Under the pieces are notes generated by a model, which was given only the letters and a program-made list of their open reading frames with translations, had not been told where the DNA came from and made no database searches. The position numbers were made by a program, and so were the translations under genes. This document shows, in pieces, positions 30,713-37,371 of a DNA stretch of 37,371 bases; positions within the stretch are counted from its first letter, which is position 1, and the number at the start of each line of letters is the position of its first letter. This DNA comes from Streptomyces lonarensis (GTDB lineage Bacteria > Actinomycetota > Actinomycetes > Streptomycetales > Streptomycetaceae): the NCBI RefSeq assembly GCF_012033735.1, contig NZ_JAAVJD010000027.1, forward strand, positions 1 through 37,371. Reading direction: 5' to 3'.

Positions 30713-32748
30713 CGCGTCTCCGTCTCCAGTGTCTCGCTCCGGTCGGCGCCGAGGCCGAACGTCTCCCGGTAGAGCGCCAGCTCCGCCTCCACCGCGCGGA
30801 CGATGGTCTCCGCCCGGCGGAAGCCGTGCCCCTCGCCGGGGAAGGAAAGGTAGCGGTGCGGCACCGTCCCACCGGCGAGCGCGGCGAGGAACCGCTCGCT
30901 CTGCACCGGCGGGCAGACCGCGTCCTCCAGTCCCTGCAGCAGGAGGAACGGCGCGGTGACACGACCCGCGTGGTGCAGGGGCGACCGTGCGCGGTACGTC
31001 TCCTCGTCGAACGGCCCGATCAGCGAGTCCAGGTAGCGCGATTCGAAGTCGTGGGTCCCCCCGTTCGCCCAACCGGCCGGGTCCAGCACCGGGTAGCGGA
31101 TCGTGCCGCAGGCGTAGACGTCGGCCGTGCGGTCCGGGTCGGCCAGGGAGGCCGCCGCGGTCCAGCCGCCCGCGCTGCCACCGCGGACCGCCAGCCGGCC
31201 GGGATCGGCCGTGCCCTCCGCGGCCAGTGCGGCCGCCACCGCCGCGCAGTCCTCGACGTCGACCTGGCCCCACCTGCCGCGCAGCCGGTTGCGGTAGGCG
31301 CGGCCGTAGCCGGTGGAACCGCCGTAGTTGACGTCGACGACGCCGATGCCGCGGGAGGTGAAGTAGGCGATCTCCAGGTCGAGGACCATCGACGCCCGAC
31401 CGGTCGGCCCGCCGTGGGCCCACACCACGTAGGGCGGCAGCTCGCCGGGGGCGGGGCGGTGGTCGGGCGAGGTCGGCGGGTAGACGTGGGCGTGCACCTC
31501 GCGGCCGTTCGGGCCGGTGAAGGTGCGGGGCTCCGGCCGCGGCAGGTGACCGGGCGGCACGGGGTCGCGGTGCCGGGCGGCGACGACCCGGCAGTGGCCG
31601 GTCGCGGTGTCCAGCTGCACCACCTCGTAGCCGCGCGCCGGCGAGGCGGCGATGCCGGTGACGCGGCTGCCCTGCACCGCGAGCGCGGGCGCCCACTCCG
31701 TCCAGGGTCCCGCCGCGTCGGTGAGCACCCCCCGGTCGGGGTCGAGCAGTCCCAGCCGTTTGTCGCCGCGGCCGTGCACCACCGCCACCAGCCCGTCGGC
31801 CAGCGGGGCGAACCAGCGCATGCCGATCTTCCACAGCGCGTCGGCGAACTCCTCCTCGGCGGCGTGGAGCGCCTCGGCCGGGCCGGGCGCGGGCGGGCCG
31901 GCCCCGGCGCCGTCGTCGGTGAGGTCGCACCGGTAGAGGTTCCACCAGCCGGTGCGGTCCGAGGAGAACAGCACCTCACCCCGGGCGCCCCACTCGACCT
32001 GCGCGACCGACTCCTCCGGACCGCCGGCGACCGTCACCGGGTCCCCGGGGCGGCCGTCGTCGGTGAGCCGGGCCACCCGGAGTTCGGTGCCGTCCCACGG
32101 CATCCGGGGGTGGTCCCAGGTGATCCAGGCCAGTCGGCGGCCGTCGGGGGACGGCTTGGGCCCGGTGAGGAACCGGTGCGTGCCGTCGGTGAGTTCCCGC
32201 AGCGCCGCGCGGTCCTCGGCCGCCGTGCCGGACAGGGGCACCGCCACCAGCAGCCGCCGCAGGTCGGTGGGGCCGTCGCCGGTGAACTCCTCCATCACGC
32301 ACCAGACCTCGCCGCGGTCCGGCAGCACCACCGGATCGGCGAACCGCAGTCCGCCGCCGACGGCGGAGACCGGGGTGAGCGGCCGGGGCTCGGCGCCGCC
32401 GGGAGCGTCCGGCTCCAGCAGGTACAGCCGCTGGTCGGCGCAGTGGGTGAAGACGACGAGCGGGCCGCCGGCCGGGCGGGCGGCGCCGGCCCAGGGCATC
32501 CCGCCGTACTCCATCACGCGGTTCCGGGCGTCCCACGGCGCCGGCAGGACCACGGCCGGCGGACCGCCGTCGCCGCGGAGCCGCATCAGCGCTCGGCGGC
32601 CGCCCTCCTCTGGCCGTGCCGCCGTCCACCACAACTCCTCCCCCACGGCGCGCAGATGGTCGGCGCGGCCGTCGTGGGCGGCCACCAGGGCGGCGTCGAT
32701 CGGCGAGGGCCATCCCCCGCAGGGGGCGGGTCGGGGCTCGTGCGTCAT
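30709..32748 (-). CDS. S9 family prolyl oligopeptidase/acylaminoacyl peptidase-like protein
   Basis: A 679-residue cytoplasmic peptidase. Residues 1-400 form a beta-propeller, with repeats such as GPKPSPDGRRLAWITWD (196-212). The C-terminal alpha/beta hydrolase domain (about 420-679) has the triad S525 (RGGSAGGWT), D609 (LLLQGLEDAVCPP) and H641 (GEGHGFRR). The propeller limits substrates to short peptides. Family activity is dipeptidyl- or acylaminoacyl-peptidase. AAGGAGA precedes the ATG at 32748. It lies upstream of, and overlaps, the LD-carboxypeptidase gene; a terminator separates it from the M20 gene. Confidence 0.92.
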   Translation of the reverse strand: MTHEPRPAPCGGWPSPIDAALVAAHDGRADHLRAVGEELWWTAARPEEGGRRALMRLRGDGGPPAVVLPAPWDARNRVMEYGGMPWAGAARPAGGPLVVFTHCADQRLYLLEPDAPGGAEPRPLTPVSAVGGGLRFADPVVLPDRGEVWCVMEEFTGDGPTDLRRLLVAVPLSGTAAEDRAALRELTDGTHRFLTGPKPSPDGRRLAWITWDHPRMPWDGTELRVARLTDDGRPGDPVTVAGGPEESVAQVEWGARGEVLFSSDRTGWWNLYRCDLTDDGAGAGPPAPGPAEALHAAEEEFADALWKIGMRWFAPLADGLVAVVHGRGDKRLGLLDPDRGVLTDAAGPWTEWAPALAVQGSRVTGIAASPARGYEVVQLDTATGHCRVVAARHRDPVPPGHLPRPEPRTFTGPNGREVHAHVYPPTSPDHRPAPGELPPYVVWAHGGPTGRASMVLDLEIAYFTSRGIGVVDVNYGGSTGYGRAYRNRLRGRWGQVDVEDCAAVAAALAAEGTADPGRLAVRGGSAGGWTAAASLADPDRTADVYACGTIRYPVLDPAGWANGGTHDFESRYLDSLIGPFDEETYRARSPLHHAGRVTAPFLLLQGLEDAVCPPVQSERFLAALAGGTVPHRYLSFPGEGHGFRRAETIVRAVEAELALYRETFGLGADRSETLETETR

Positions 32749-32782
32749 CTGGGAGTATCTCCTTCCGCGTCCGCCGCCGCGG

Positions 32783-32819
32783 CCGGTGGGCGGGCCCGGG
32801 GTCCGGACCCGCCCACCGG
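32783..32819 (-). terminator. Hairpin between the M20 and S9 peptidase genes
   Basis: A 12-bp perfect stem (32783-32794 with 32808-32819) abuts the stop codon of the M20 gene at 32820. It makes S9-LD-carboxypeptidase a likely separate unit. Confidence 0.7.
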
Positions 32820-34199
32820 TCACAGGGCGCGCAACGCCCGGTCCAGTACCCGGGTACCGAAGTGCAGCGCCTCCACCGGTACCCGCTCGTCGACCCCGTG
32901 GAACATCGCGTTGTAGTCGAATCCCTCGGGGAGCCTCAGCGGGGTGAAGCCGTAGCCGACGATGCCCAGCCGTGAGAACTGCTTGGCGTCGGTCCCGCCC
33001 GACATGCAGTAGGGCACCACGTGCGCGTCCGGGTCGAAGTGCTCCAGCGCGGAGCGCAGCACGCCGTAGGTGTCCGAGTCGACCGGCGCCTGGAGCGGGA
33101 TCTCCCGGTGCTGGAACTCCCAGTCCACGTCCGGGCCGGTCAGTTCGTCCATCGTGCGGGAGAACTCCTCCTCCGCGCCGGGGACCATGCGGCCGTCGAT
33201 GTGGCCGGTGGCGCTGCCGGGGATGACGTTCACCTTGTACCCGGCGTCCAGCATGGTGGGGTTGGAGCTGTTGCGCACCACCGGTCGCACCAGGGTGGCC
33301 GCCCGGCCGAACGCGGCCAGCAGCTGCTCCACCTCGGCGGTGAGCCCCGCGGGGTCGGCCTCGTCGAGGACCGGCCGGGGCAGACCGTACAGCGCCGCCA
33401 TTTCCGTCAGCGCGGCCCGGACGGTCGGCGCCAGCCGGACCGGCCAGCGATGGTCGCCGATGCGGGTGACGGCGGCGGCGAGCCGGCTGACGGCGTTCTC
33501 CTCGTTGACCTTCGACCCGTGGCCGGCGCGCCCGTTGGCGGTCAGCCGCAGCCAGGCGGTGCCGCGCTCCCCCGCGGCCAGCGGGTAGATCCTGCGGCCG
33601 TCCCCGGCGTGGAAGGTATAGGCACCGGACTCGCTGATGCCCTCGGTGCAGCCCTCGAACAGGTCGGCGTGCTGATCGGCGAGGAACCCGGAGCCGTACT
33701 GGGCGCTGTCCTCCTCGTCGGCGGTGAAGGCCAGCACGATGTCGCGGCGGGGACGCACCCCGTGGCGCGCCCAGGCCCGGACGACGGCGAGGACCATGGC
33801 GTCGGCGTTCTTCATGTCGACCGCGCCCCGCCCCCACACGACGCCGTCCCTGACCTCGCCGGAGAAGGGGTGCACGCTCCACTCGTCGGCGTCGGCGGGG
33901 ACCACGTCGAGGTGGCCGTGGACGAGCAGCGCCCCCGCGGTGGGGTCGGTCCCCGGCACCCGTGCCACCACGTTGGTGCGGTCGGGCGCCTTCTCCAGCA
34001 GCAGCGGCTCGACACCCGCCTCGGCGAGGCGTTCCGCCACGTACTCGGCGGCGGCGCGCTCCACGCCGTCGCCCTGCCCGCGGTTGGTGGTGTCGATCCG
34101 GATCAGGTCGGAGGTGAAGGCGACCGATTCGGCGAGGGCCTGTTCGTCGATGGCGGGGGTGCCCGCGCCCGCCGCGGTGGTGGTGGTTCCCCCGGTCAT
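32820..34199 (-). CDS. M20/M25/M40 family metallo-peptidase
   Basis: A 459-residue dizinc peptidase. Metal ligands are visible as H96 (LLVHGHLDVVPAD), D128 (WGRGAVDMKN), the catalytic/bridging pair E162-E163 (FTADEEDSAQYGSGFL) and the C-terminal His in EALHFGTRV. D98 is the usual catalytic-site Asp. The lid domain (about 200-330) includes LTANGRAGHGSKVNEENAVS. Length and motifs fit the actinobacterial carboxypeptidase group of M20, acting on dipeptides or N-acyl amino acids in the cytoplasm. The ATG at 34199 has no clear ribosome site but overlaps the stop of a 13-codon ORF, so coupled translation is likely. Confidence 0.92.
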   Translation of the reverse strand: MTGGTTTTAAGAGTPAIDEQALAESVAFTSDLIRIDTTNRGQGDGVERAAAEYVAERLAEAGVEPLLLEKAPDRTNVVARVPGTDPTAGALLVHGHLDVVPADADEWSVHPFSGEVRDGVVWGRGAVDMKNADAMVLAVVRAWARHGVRPRRDIVLAFTADEEDSAQYGSGFLADQHADLFEGCTEGISESGAYTFHAGDGRRIYPLAAGERGTAWLRLTANGRAGHGSKVNEENAVSRLAAAVTRIGDHRWPVRLAPTVRAALTEMAALYGLPRPVLDEADPAGLTAEVEQLLAAFGRAATLVRPVVRNSSNPTMLDAGYKVNVIPGSATGHIDGRMVPGAEEEFSRTMDELTGPDVDWEFQHREIPLQAPVDSDTYGVLRSALEHFDPDAHVVPYCMSGGTDAKQFSRLGIVGYGFTPLRLPEGFDYNAMFHGVDERVPVEALHFGTRVLDRALRAL

Positions 34200-34237
34200 A
34201 CCGGCCCCGGAGCGGGCGTGCTGCGGTAGATCTTCAT
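34196..34237 (-). CDS. 13-codon leader ORF overlapping the M20 peptidase start
   Basis: An ATG at 34237 opens MKIYRSTPAPGPV and stops at TGA 34198-34196, within the ATG of the M20 gene (ATGA). A -10-like TAACGT ends 11 bases before this ATG, so the message may be nearly leaderless. The overlap would supply the missing ribosome site of the M20 gene. No homology support; could be chance. Confidence 0.3.
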   Translation of the reverse strand: MKIYRSTPAPGPV

Positions 34238-34290
34238 GCCGGGCCACGTTACGCGGAGTGCGCCCCGTCGGGAAGCGTTGCGGCCGTCCG

Positions 34291-34307
34291 CACTGGTCCG
34301 ACCAGTG
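34291..34307. promoter_or_regulatory. GntR/FadR-type operator candidate
   Basis: CACTGGT-CCG-ACCAGTG is a 17-bp perfect dyad of the TGGTNNNACCA form bound by FadR-subfamily GntR regulators. It lies about 90 bases upstream of the M20 start, just upstream of a possible -10 at 34249-34254. Another dyad, GGTGACG-AAG-CGTCACC, is at 34344-34360. No GntR gene is in the window. Confidence 0.45.
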
Positions 34308-34402
34308 GCGATGCCGCACCGGAGGTGTCCGCATCGCCGGATCGGTGACGAAGCGTCACCCGTGCGGTGTTTCCGGCGGCCGGTCCCCGGGGGCGGGGAG
34401 GG

Positions 34403-35236
34403 TCAGCCGTACCACTCCTCGACGGCGGCCGAGACCAGCGTCGTGACGGCCTTGAAGCAGCGGATGCCCTCGTACATGGTCGGCGCGGTCCACGCCACAC
34501 GCCGCTCCCCCGTCTGCTCCACCCCGGGGACCACGGCGGCCGCTCCGGCGAGGTGCTCGGCGTCGAACTCGACCTCCATGCGGCGGTCCCGGGGGCCGGC
34601 CGGCGGGTGGCGGACCGCCAGCGCGACGGACTCGGCGGCGGTGCTGCGGATGGCGGCGGCGGTCCGCGCCGGCGGGCGGCAGACGGCGGCGTACCGGGAG
34701 ACGTAGTCCTTGACCGCCACGGTCCGCGCCCGCGGCGCGTAGCCGCGCGCGTCCTCGCAGGCGCGGTCGTCGCCGGTCACCAGGACCACGGGGGTGCCGT
34801 ACTCGGCGACCACCAGGGCGTTCAGCAGCCCCTCACTGGCGCGCACCCCGTCGACGAAGACCCCGGTGAGGGAGTTGCCGAGGTAGGTGTGGGCGAGCAC
34901 CCCCTCGTCGCCGGCGCCGGTGTGGTAGCCCACGAACGCGATGCCGTCGACGTCGCCGTGCTGGACTCCCTCGACCATCGACAGGGCCTTGTGGCGGCCG
35001 GTCAGCATCGCGACCCGCTCGTCCATCTCCTCCAGCAGCAGGTTGCGCATCGTCATGTGCGCCTCGTTGACCAGGACCTCGTCCGCGCCACCGTCGAAGA
35101 AGCCGACCACAGCCGCATTGACGTCGGAGGTGAAGAGACGGCGGCAGCGCTCCCACTGCGGGGTGCCGGGGAGGCAGTCGGCGGGCCAGGTGACGCCGGT
35201 GGCCCCCTCCATGTCCGCGCTGATCAGGATCTTCAT
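34403..35236 (-). CDS. M55 family D-aminopeptidase (DppA-like)
   Basis: A 277-residue zinc peptidase with the DppA ligands in nearly the same positions as in the Bacillus enzyme: D8 and E10 (ISADMEGATGV), H60 (LVNEAHMTMRNLL), H105 (FVGYHTGAG) and E135 (RASEGLLNA), plus the catalytic-type H116. DppA is a decameric enzyme that cuts D-Ala-containing dipeptides and links to peptidoglycan turnover. NEAH replaces the more usual NDSH, and GYHTGAG the usual GYHA. The gene starts 11 bases after the PAS gene stop with no ribosome site of its own, so it is probably co-translated with that gene. Confidence 0.9.
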   Translation of the reverse strand: MKILISADMEGATGVTWPADCLPGTPQWERCRRLFTSDVNAAVVGFFDGGADEVLVNEAHMTMRNLLLEEMDERVAMLTGRHKALSMVEGVQHGDVDGIAFVGYHTGAGDEGVLAHTYLGNSLTGVFVDGVRASEGLLNALVVAEYGTPVVLVTGDDRACEDARGYAPRARTVAVKDYVSRYAAVCRPPARTAAAIRSTAAESVALAVRHPPAGPRDRRMEVEFDAEHLAGAAAVVPGVEQTGERRVAWTAPTMYEGIRCFKAVTTLVSAAVEEWYG

Positions 35237-35246
35237 GGCGCGCAGG

Positions 35247-35888
35247 CTACGCCCTGGCGCCCGCCTGCGGGAAGGCGACACCGGGGGTGCGCGGCAGCAC
35301 CGGCACCCGTTCGCCGGTGGCGGACTCCAGCATCGGATGGCCGCCGCGGAGCAGTTGCGCGGTGACGTCCGCGGCGTCGACGCCGTCGAGTCCCACGAGG
35401 GCGGCGGAGAGGCCGGCCGCTCGGCCTGCCGGGTCGGGCAGGGCGGAGTGGGGCGCGAAGCCGGCGGAGACCTGGACCCCGCCGGAGGCCTGGTGGAGCC
35501 GGGCACCGTCGGTGGCGAGGACGAGGAGTCGCAGCAGACCGGGGCCGGCCAGCGGCCAGGCCCACCAGAGGATGTCCTCGCTGCCGCGGCCCTCGCACCC
35601 GCCCCAGAACCTGCCGGAGGTGGGCTCCTCCTCACCGGGAGGTGCCGCGACGTCGGCGTAGGCGGAGCCGAGGGTGTCGCCGTCACCGACGACGTCGATG
35701 ACTCCGGATACCGGGAGCAGGGCGGCAGCGGGCCGGCCGAGCGCCTCCTCCCGGCGGAGTCCGAAGAGCCGGTGTGCGCCGCCGGCCCAGGAGGTGACCG
35801 CGCCCAGCCCGTCGACCGTGACGACCGCGAGAGGTATGCGCCCGGGTTCGGCGGGTCCACGCTGGGGGATCAGGGGCTGGGGAACCAC
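35247..35888 (-). CDS. Stand-alone PAS-domain protein
   Basis: A 213-residue soluble protein. Residues 18-60 (PLAVVTVDGLGAVTSWAGGA, then HRLFGLRREEALGRPAAALL) are a typical PAS core. A second, PAS-like region follows (WWAWPLAGPGLLRLLVLATD). The whole resembles the N-terminal sensor half of streptomycete PAS-SpoIIE phosphatases, but no phosphatase, kinase or DNA-binding domain follows; the stop is 10 bases before the M55 gene. The GTG at 35888 has AGGAGAAGGAG six bases upstream. It may be a truncated regulator or a partner-binding sensor. Context hints at control of the peptidase group. Confidence 0.6.
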   Translation of the reverse strand: MVPQPLIPQRGPAEPGRIPLAVVTVDGLGAVTSWAGGAHRLFGLRREEALGRPAAALLPVSGVIDVVGDGDTLGSAYADVAAPPGEEEPTSGRFWGGCEGRGSEDILWWAWPLAGPGLLRLLVLATDGARLHQASGGVQVSAGFAPHSALPDPAGRAAGLSAALVGLDGVDAADVTAQLLRGGHPMLESATGERVPVLPRTPGVAFPQAGARA

Positions 35889-36302
35889 GGGTTGCTCCTT
35901 CTCCTGCCGGTTCGCTCCACCGTACGCCTTCGGGTACCGGCGGCGAACCGGTACGCGAAGAACCGCGCCCGGCGCATTCGTGCGCCCCCGTCCGCCGGCC
36001 GGGCGGGGACCGGGCACGCCCGGCGTCCTGGCGGAGGAGGTCGGCGGACGATCCGGACGGGGCTGTCGACGCCTTGCAGCTCAGCTGGGTGACCAGGCGT
36101 CGATCACCGGGTCCGGAGCGGCTGCGACGGGAGCCCGAAGCGGGCGGCGACGCCGCCGCGCCCGTGCCGGAGGGACGTCGGCCCGGCACGGGCGCGGGGG
36201 CGCGCCGGGGTCAACGGGCGCGGGGGAGAGCGCTGCTGTGCGCCTGGCGCCGGGGCGGGCGTTCCGCTCGGCGCGGCCGGCCGGGGGGAGGCCGGGGGAA
36301 GG
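35889..36302 (-). other. 414-base intergenic region with hairpins
   Basis: No protein-like ORF is visible. A 13-bp perfect stem (36158-36170 with 36183-36195) lies downstream of the leftward gene at 36303 and probably terminates it. A second hairpin (36066-36073 with 36096-36103, 22-base loop) lies between this and the PAS gene. Confidence 0.55.
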
Positions 36303-37371
36303 TCAGCCGGCGCCGGGCTCGTGGCTCAGCCGCAGGTCGCGTTCACCGTGCTCACCGCCGGCGAGGCGCAGCGCGGTGGCGGTCGGCTGGTAGCCCGCCG
36401 CCACCACCGTGTACTCCCCGGGCGCCAGGTCGGCGAAGACGAACCGCCCGTCGGCACCGGTCAACGTCGTCCCCGCCACCTCGCCCAGGGAGTCGGTGAG
36501 GGTGACGCGGGCGTCGGGCACCGGCCGGCCCTCGTCGTTGCCGACGGTGCCGCGCAGCACCGCCCCGCCGGTGAGCTCGACGTCGTGGTCCGCCTGCTCC
36601 CCGCCGGCGACGGTGACGGGCGCCGCGCCGGGACGGCGTCCGAGTGCCCCCGCCGCGAGCGTGTAGTCGCCGGTCACCAGCCCGTCGAGCCGGTAGCCGC
36701 CGTCGGCGGCGGACCGGGTGGTGGCGACGACGTCACCGCGGGAGTCGGTGAGGGTGACGACCGCGTCCGCGACGGGCTCCCCGTCGGGGGTGCGGACCCG
36801 ACCGGTCAGCCGGCCCGGCCCGCCCAGCAGCACGTCGAGTTCGGGGGCGCGGTCGGCGAGGGTGAGGCCCACCGCACGGGGCTGGTGGCCGGAGGCGGCG
36901 GCGATGAGCATGTACCCGCCGGGGCCGGGGCCGGTGAGGGAGAAGCGTCCGTCGTCGCCCGAGTCGGCCCGGCCGCACTGGCGGCCCGCGGCGTCGACCA
37001 GGGTGAGCACGGCGTGCGGCACCGCCGCGCCGCCGGGGGTGCGGACCGAACCCAGCAGCGCGAGTCCGGTGGTGTAGGCGGCCTCGCCGTTGCGGGCCGG
37101 GGGCACGGGGGTCAGGTCGGACACCGGGGACTCCTTGAGCAGGGCGGCGAAGAGCAGGCCGAGCAGCGCGACGGCCGCCGGGGGCGCGAGCGCCGGAAGG
37201 AAGACCGTCACGAGGTCGTGCCAGGGCGGGGCGGCGGCCGCACGGTGGCCGGGAGGGAGGACGGGGGCGTCCGCGGTGAGCGCGAGCACGGCCGCCGCCC
37301 CCGCGAGCGCACCCGTCGCACGCCACGACGCGGACGCACCGGCGCCTCGGCGGTGCCGTGCGGGGTGCCCG
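36303..37371 (-). CDS. Membrane protein with three carboxypeptidase-regulatory-like repeats, partial
   Basis: The reading frame is open from the right edge (37370) to TGA at 36303, about 355 residues. The visible N-terminal part has a hydrophobic segment before and after APPWHDLVTVFLPALAPPAA, ending VALLGLLFAALLKESPVSDL. Then come three repeats of about 80 residues, each opening with GxVRTPxGxxVxxAxVTLxD (LLGSVRTPGGAAVPHAVLTL; LTGRVRTPDGEPVADAVVTL; LRGTVGNDEGRPVPDARVTL) and closing with GxYxLxAxx. This is the carboxypeptidase-regulatory/prealbumin-like fold. In many actinobacteria such repeats are fused to the C-terminus of an EmrB/QacA-type MFS exporter, which would lie outside the window. 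The GTG at 37289 is unlikely to be the true start. Confidence 0.75.
   Translation of the reverse strand, partial: GHPARHRRGAGASASWRATGALAGAAAVLALTADAPVLPPGHRAAAAPPWHDLVTVFLPALAPPAAVALLGLLFAALLKESPVSDLTPVPPARNGEAAYTTGLALLGSVRTPGGAAVPHAVLTLVDAAGRQCGRADSGDDGRFSLTGPGPGGYMLIAAASGHQPRAVGLTLADRAPELDVLLGGPGRLTGRVRTPDGEPVADAVVTLTDSRGDVVATTRSAADGGYRLDGLVTGDYTLAAGALGRRPGAAPVTVAGGEQADHDVELTGGAVLRGTVGNDEGRPVPDARVTLTDSLGEVAGTTLTGADGRFVFADLAPGEYTVVAAGYQPTATALRLAGGEHGERDLRLSHEPGAG

Noticed and set aside
36074..36100. tRNA-like D-arm sequence (GCTCAGCTGGG)
   Set aside because: No matching 3' D-stem, anticodon arm or T-arm follows, and flanks do not form an acceptor stem.
1..37371. CRISPR array, insertion sequence or integrative element
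   Set aside because: No regularly spaced repeats, transposase or integrase genes were seen; composition is uniform apart from the spacer before protease 2.

Overview
The window is about 37 kb of very GC-rich (over 70%) actinobacterial chromosome. Dense GTG/ATG starts, four-base stop/start overlaps, long GC hairpin terminators, a SigK/RskA locus and two secreted alpha-lytic-type (S1E) proteases like those of Nocardiopsis all suggest a Nocardiopsis-like member of the Streptosporangiales. Genus is inference. There are no rRNA or tRNA genes, insertion sequences or CRISPR arrays that I can see.

Region 1 (1-5.6 kb) is an ebo-type operon: a TIM-barrel sugar phosphate isomerase/epimerase, EboA, EboB (TatD-like hydrolase), EboE (TIM barrel) and EboF (phosphodiesterase-like), closed by a strong hairpin. 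The ebo set is known from cyanobacteria, pseudomonads and algal plastids, where it has been tied to movement of a metabolite across the cytoplasmic membrane. An antisense fragment resembling the C-terminus of the EboC prenyltransferase lies at the left edge.

Region 2 (5.6-8.1 kb) is a three-gene module: an XRE regulator, an ImmA/IrrE-like HExxH protein and an MAB_1171c/DUF6545-type membrane protein. Region 3 (8.1-13.3 kb) has a disrupted quinone oxidoreductase behind an intact MerR-type promoter, fdhD, a bile acid:sodium symporter family protein, a small flavoprotein and an aldo/keto reductase.

Region 4 (13.3-23.5 kb) is a complete SigK regulon. It holds sigK-rskA, a leftward five-gene lipid-modification operon (flavin amine oxidase, DUF1365, two cyclopropane-fatty-acid-synthase-like methyltransferases, DUF1295) and a rightward pair (membrane molybdopterin oxidoreductase and a fasciclin lipoprotein of the MPT83/MPT70 type). 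All three transcription units carry the same CCATCC-N15-(C/A)CGAAT promoter, so one sigma/anti-sigma pair is predicted to switch on the whole set. A 23-codon leader ORF with a strong ribosome site overlaps the sigK start.

Region 5 (23.7-27.8 kb) has a LysR regulator, apparently leaderless, and two tandem paralogous S1E serine proteases whose upstream regions are also duplicated. Region 6 (27.9-37.4 kb) has a methyltransferase, a LapA-like membrane protein and a CBS protein, then a leftward peptide-degradation group: S66 LD-carboxypeptidase, S9 peptidase, M20 peptidase, M55 D-aminopeptidase and a PAS protein. The right edge cuts a membrane protein with three carboxypeptidase-regulatory-like repeats, probably the tail of an MFS fusion.
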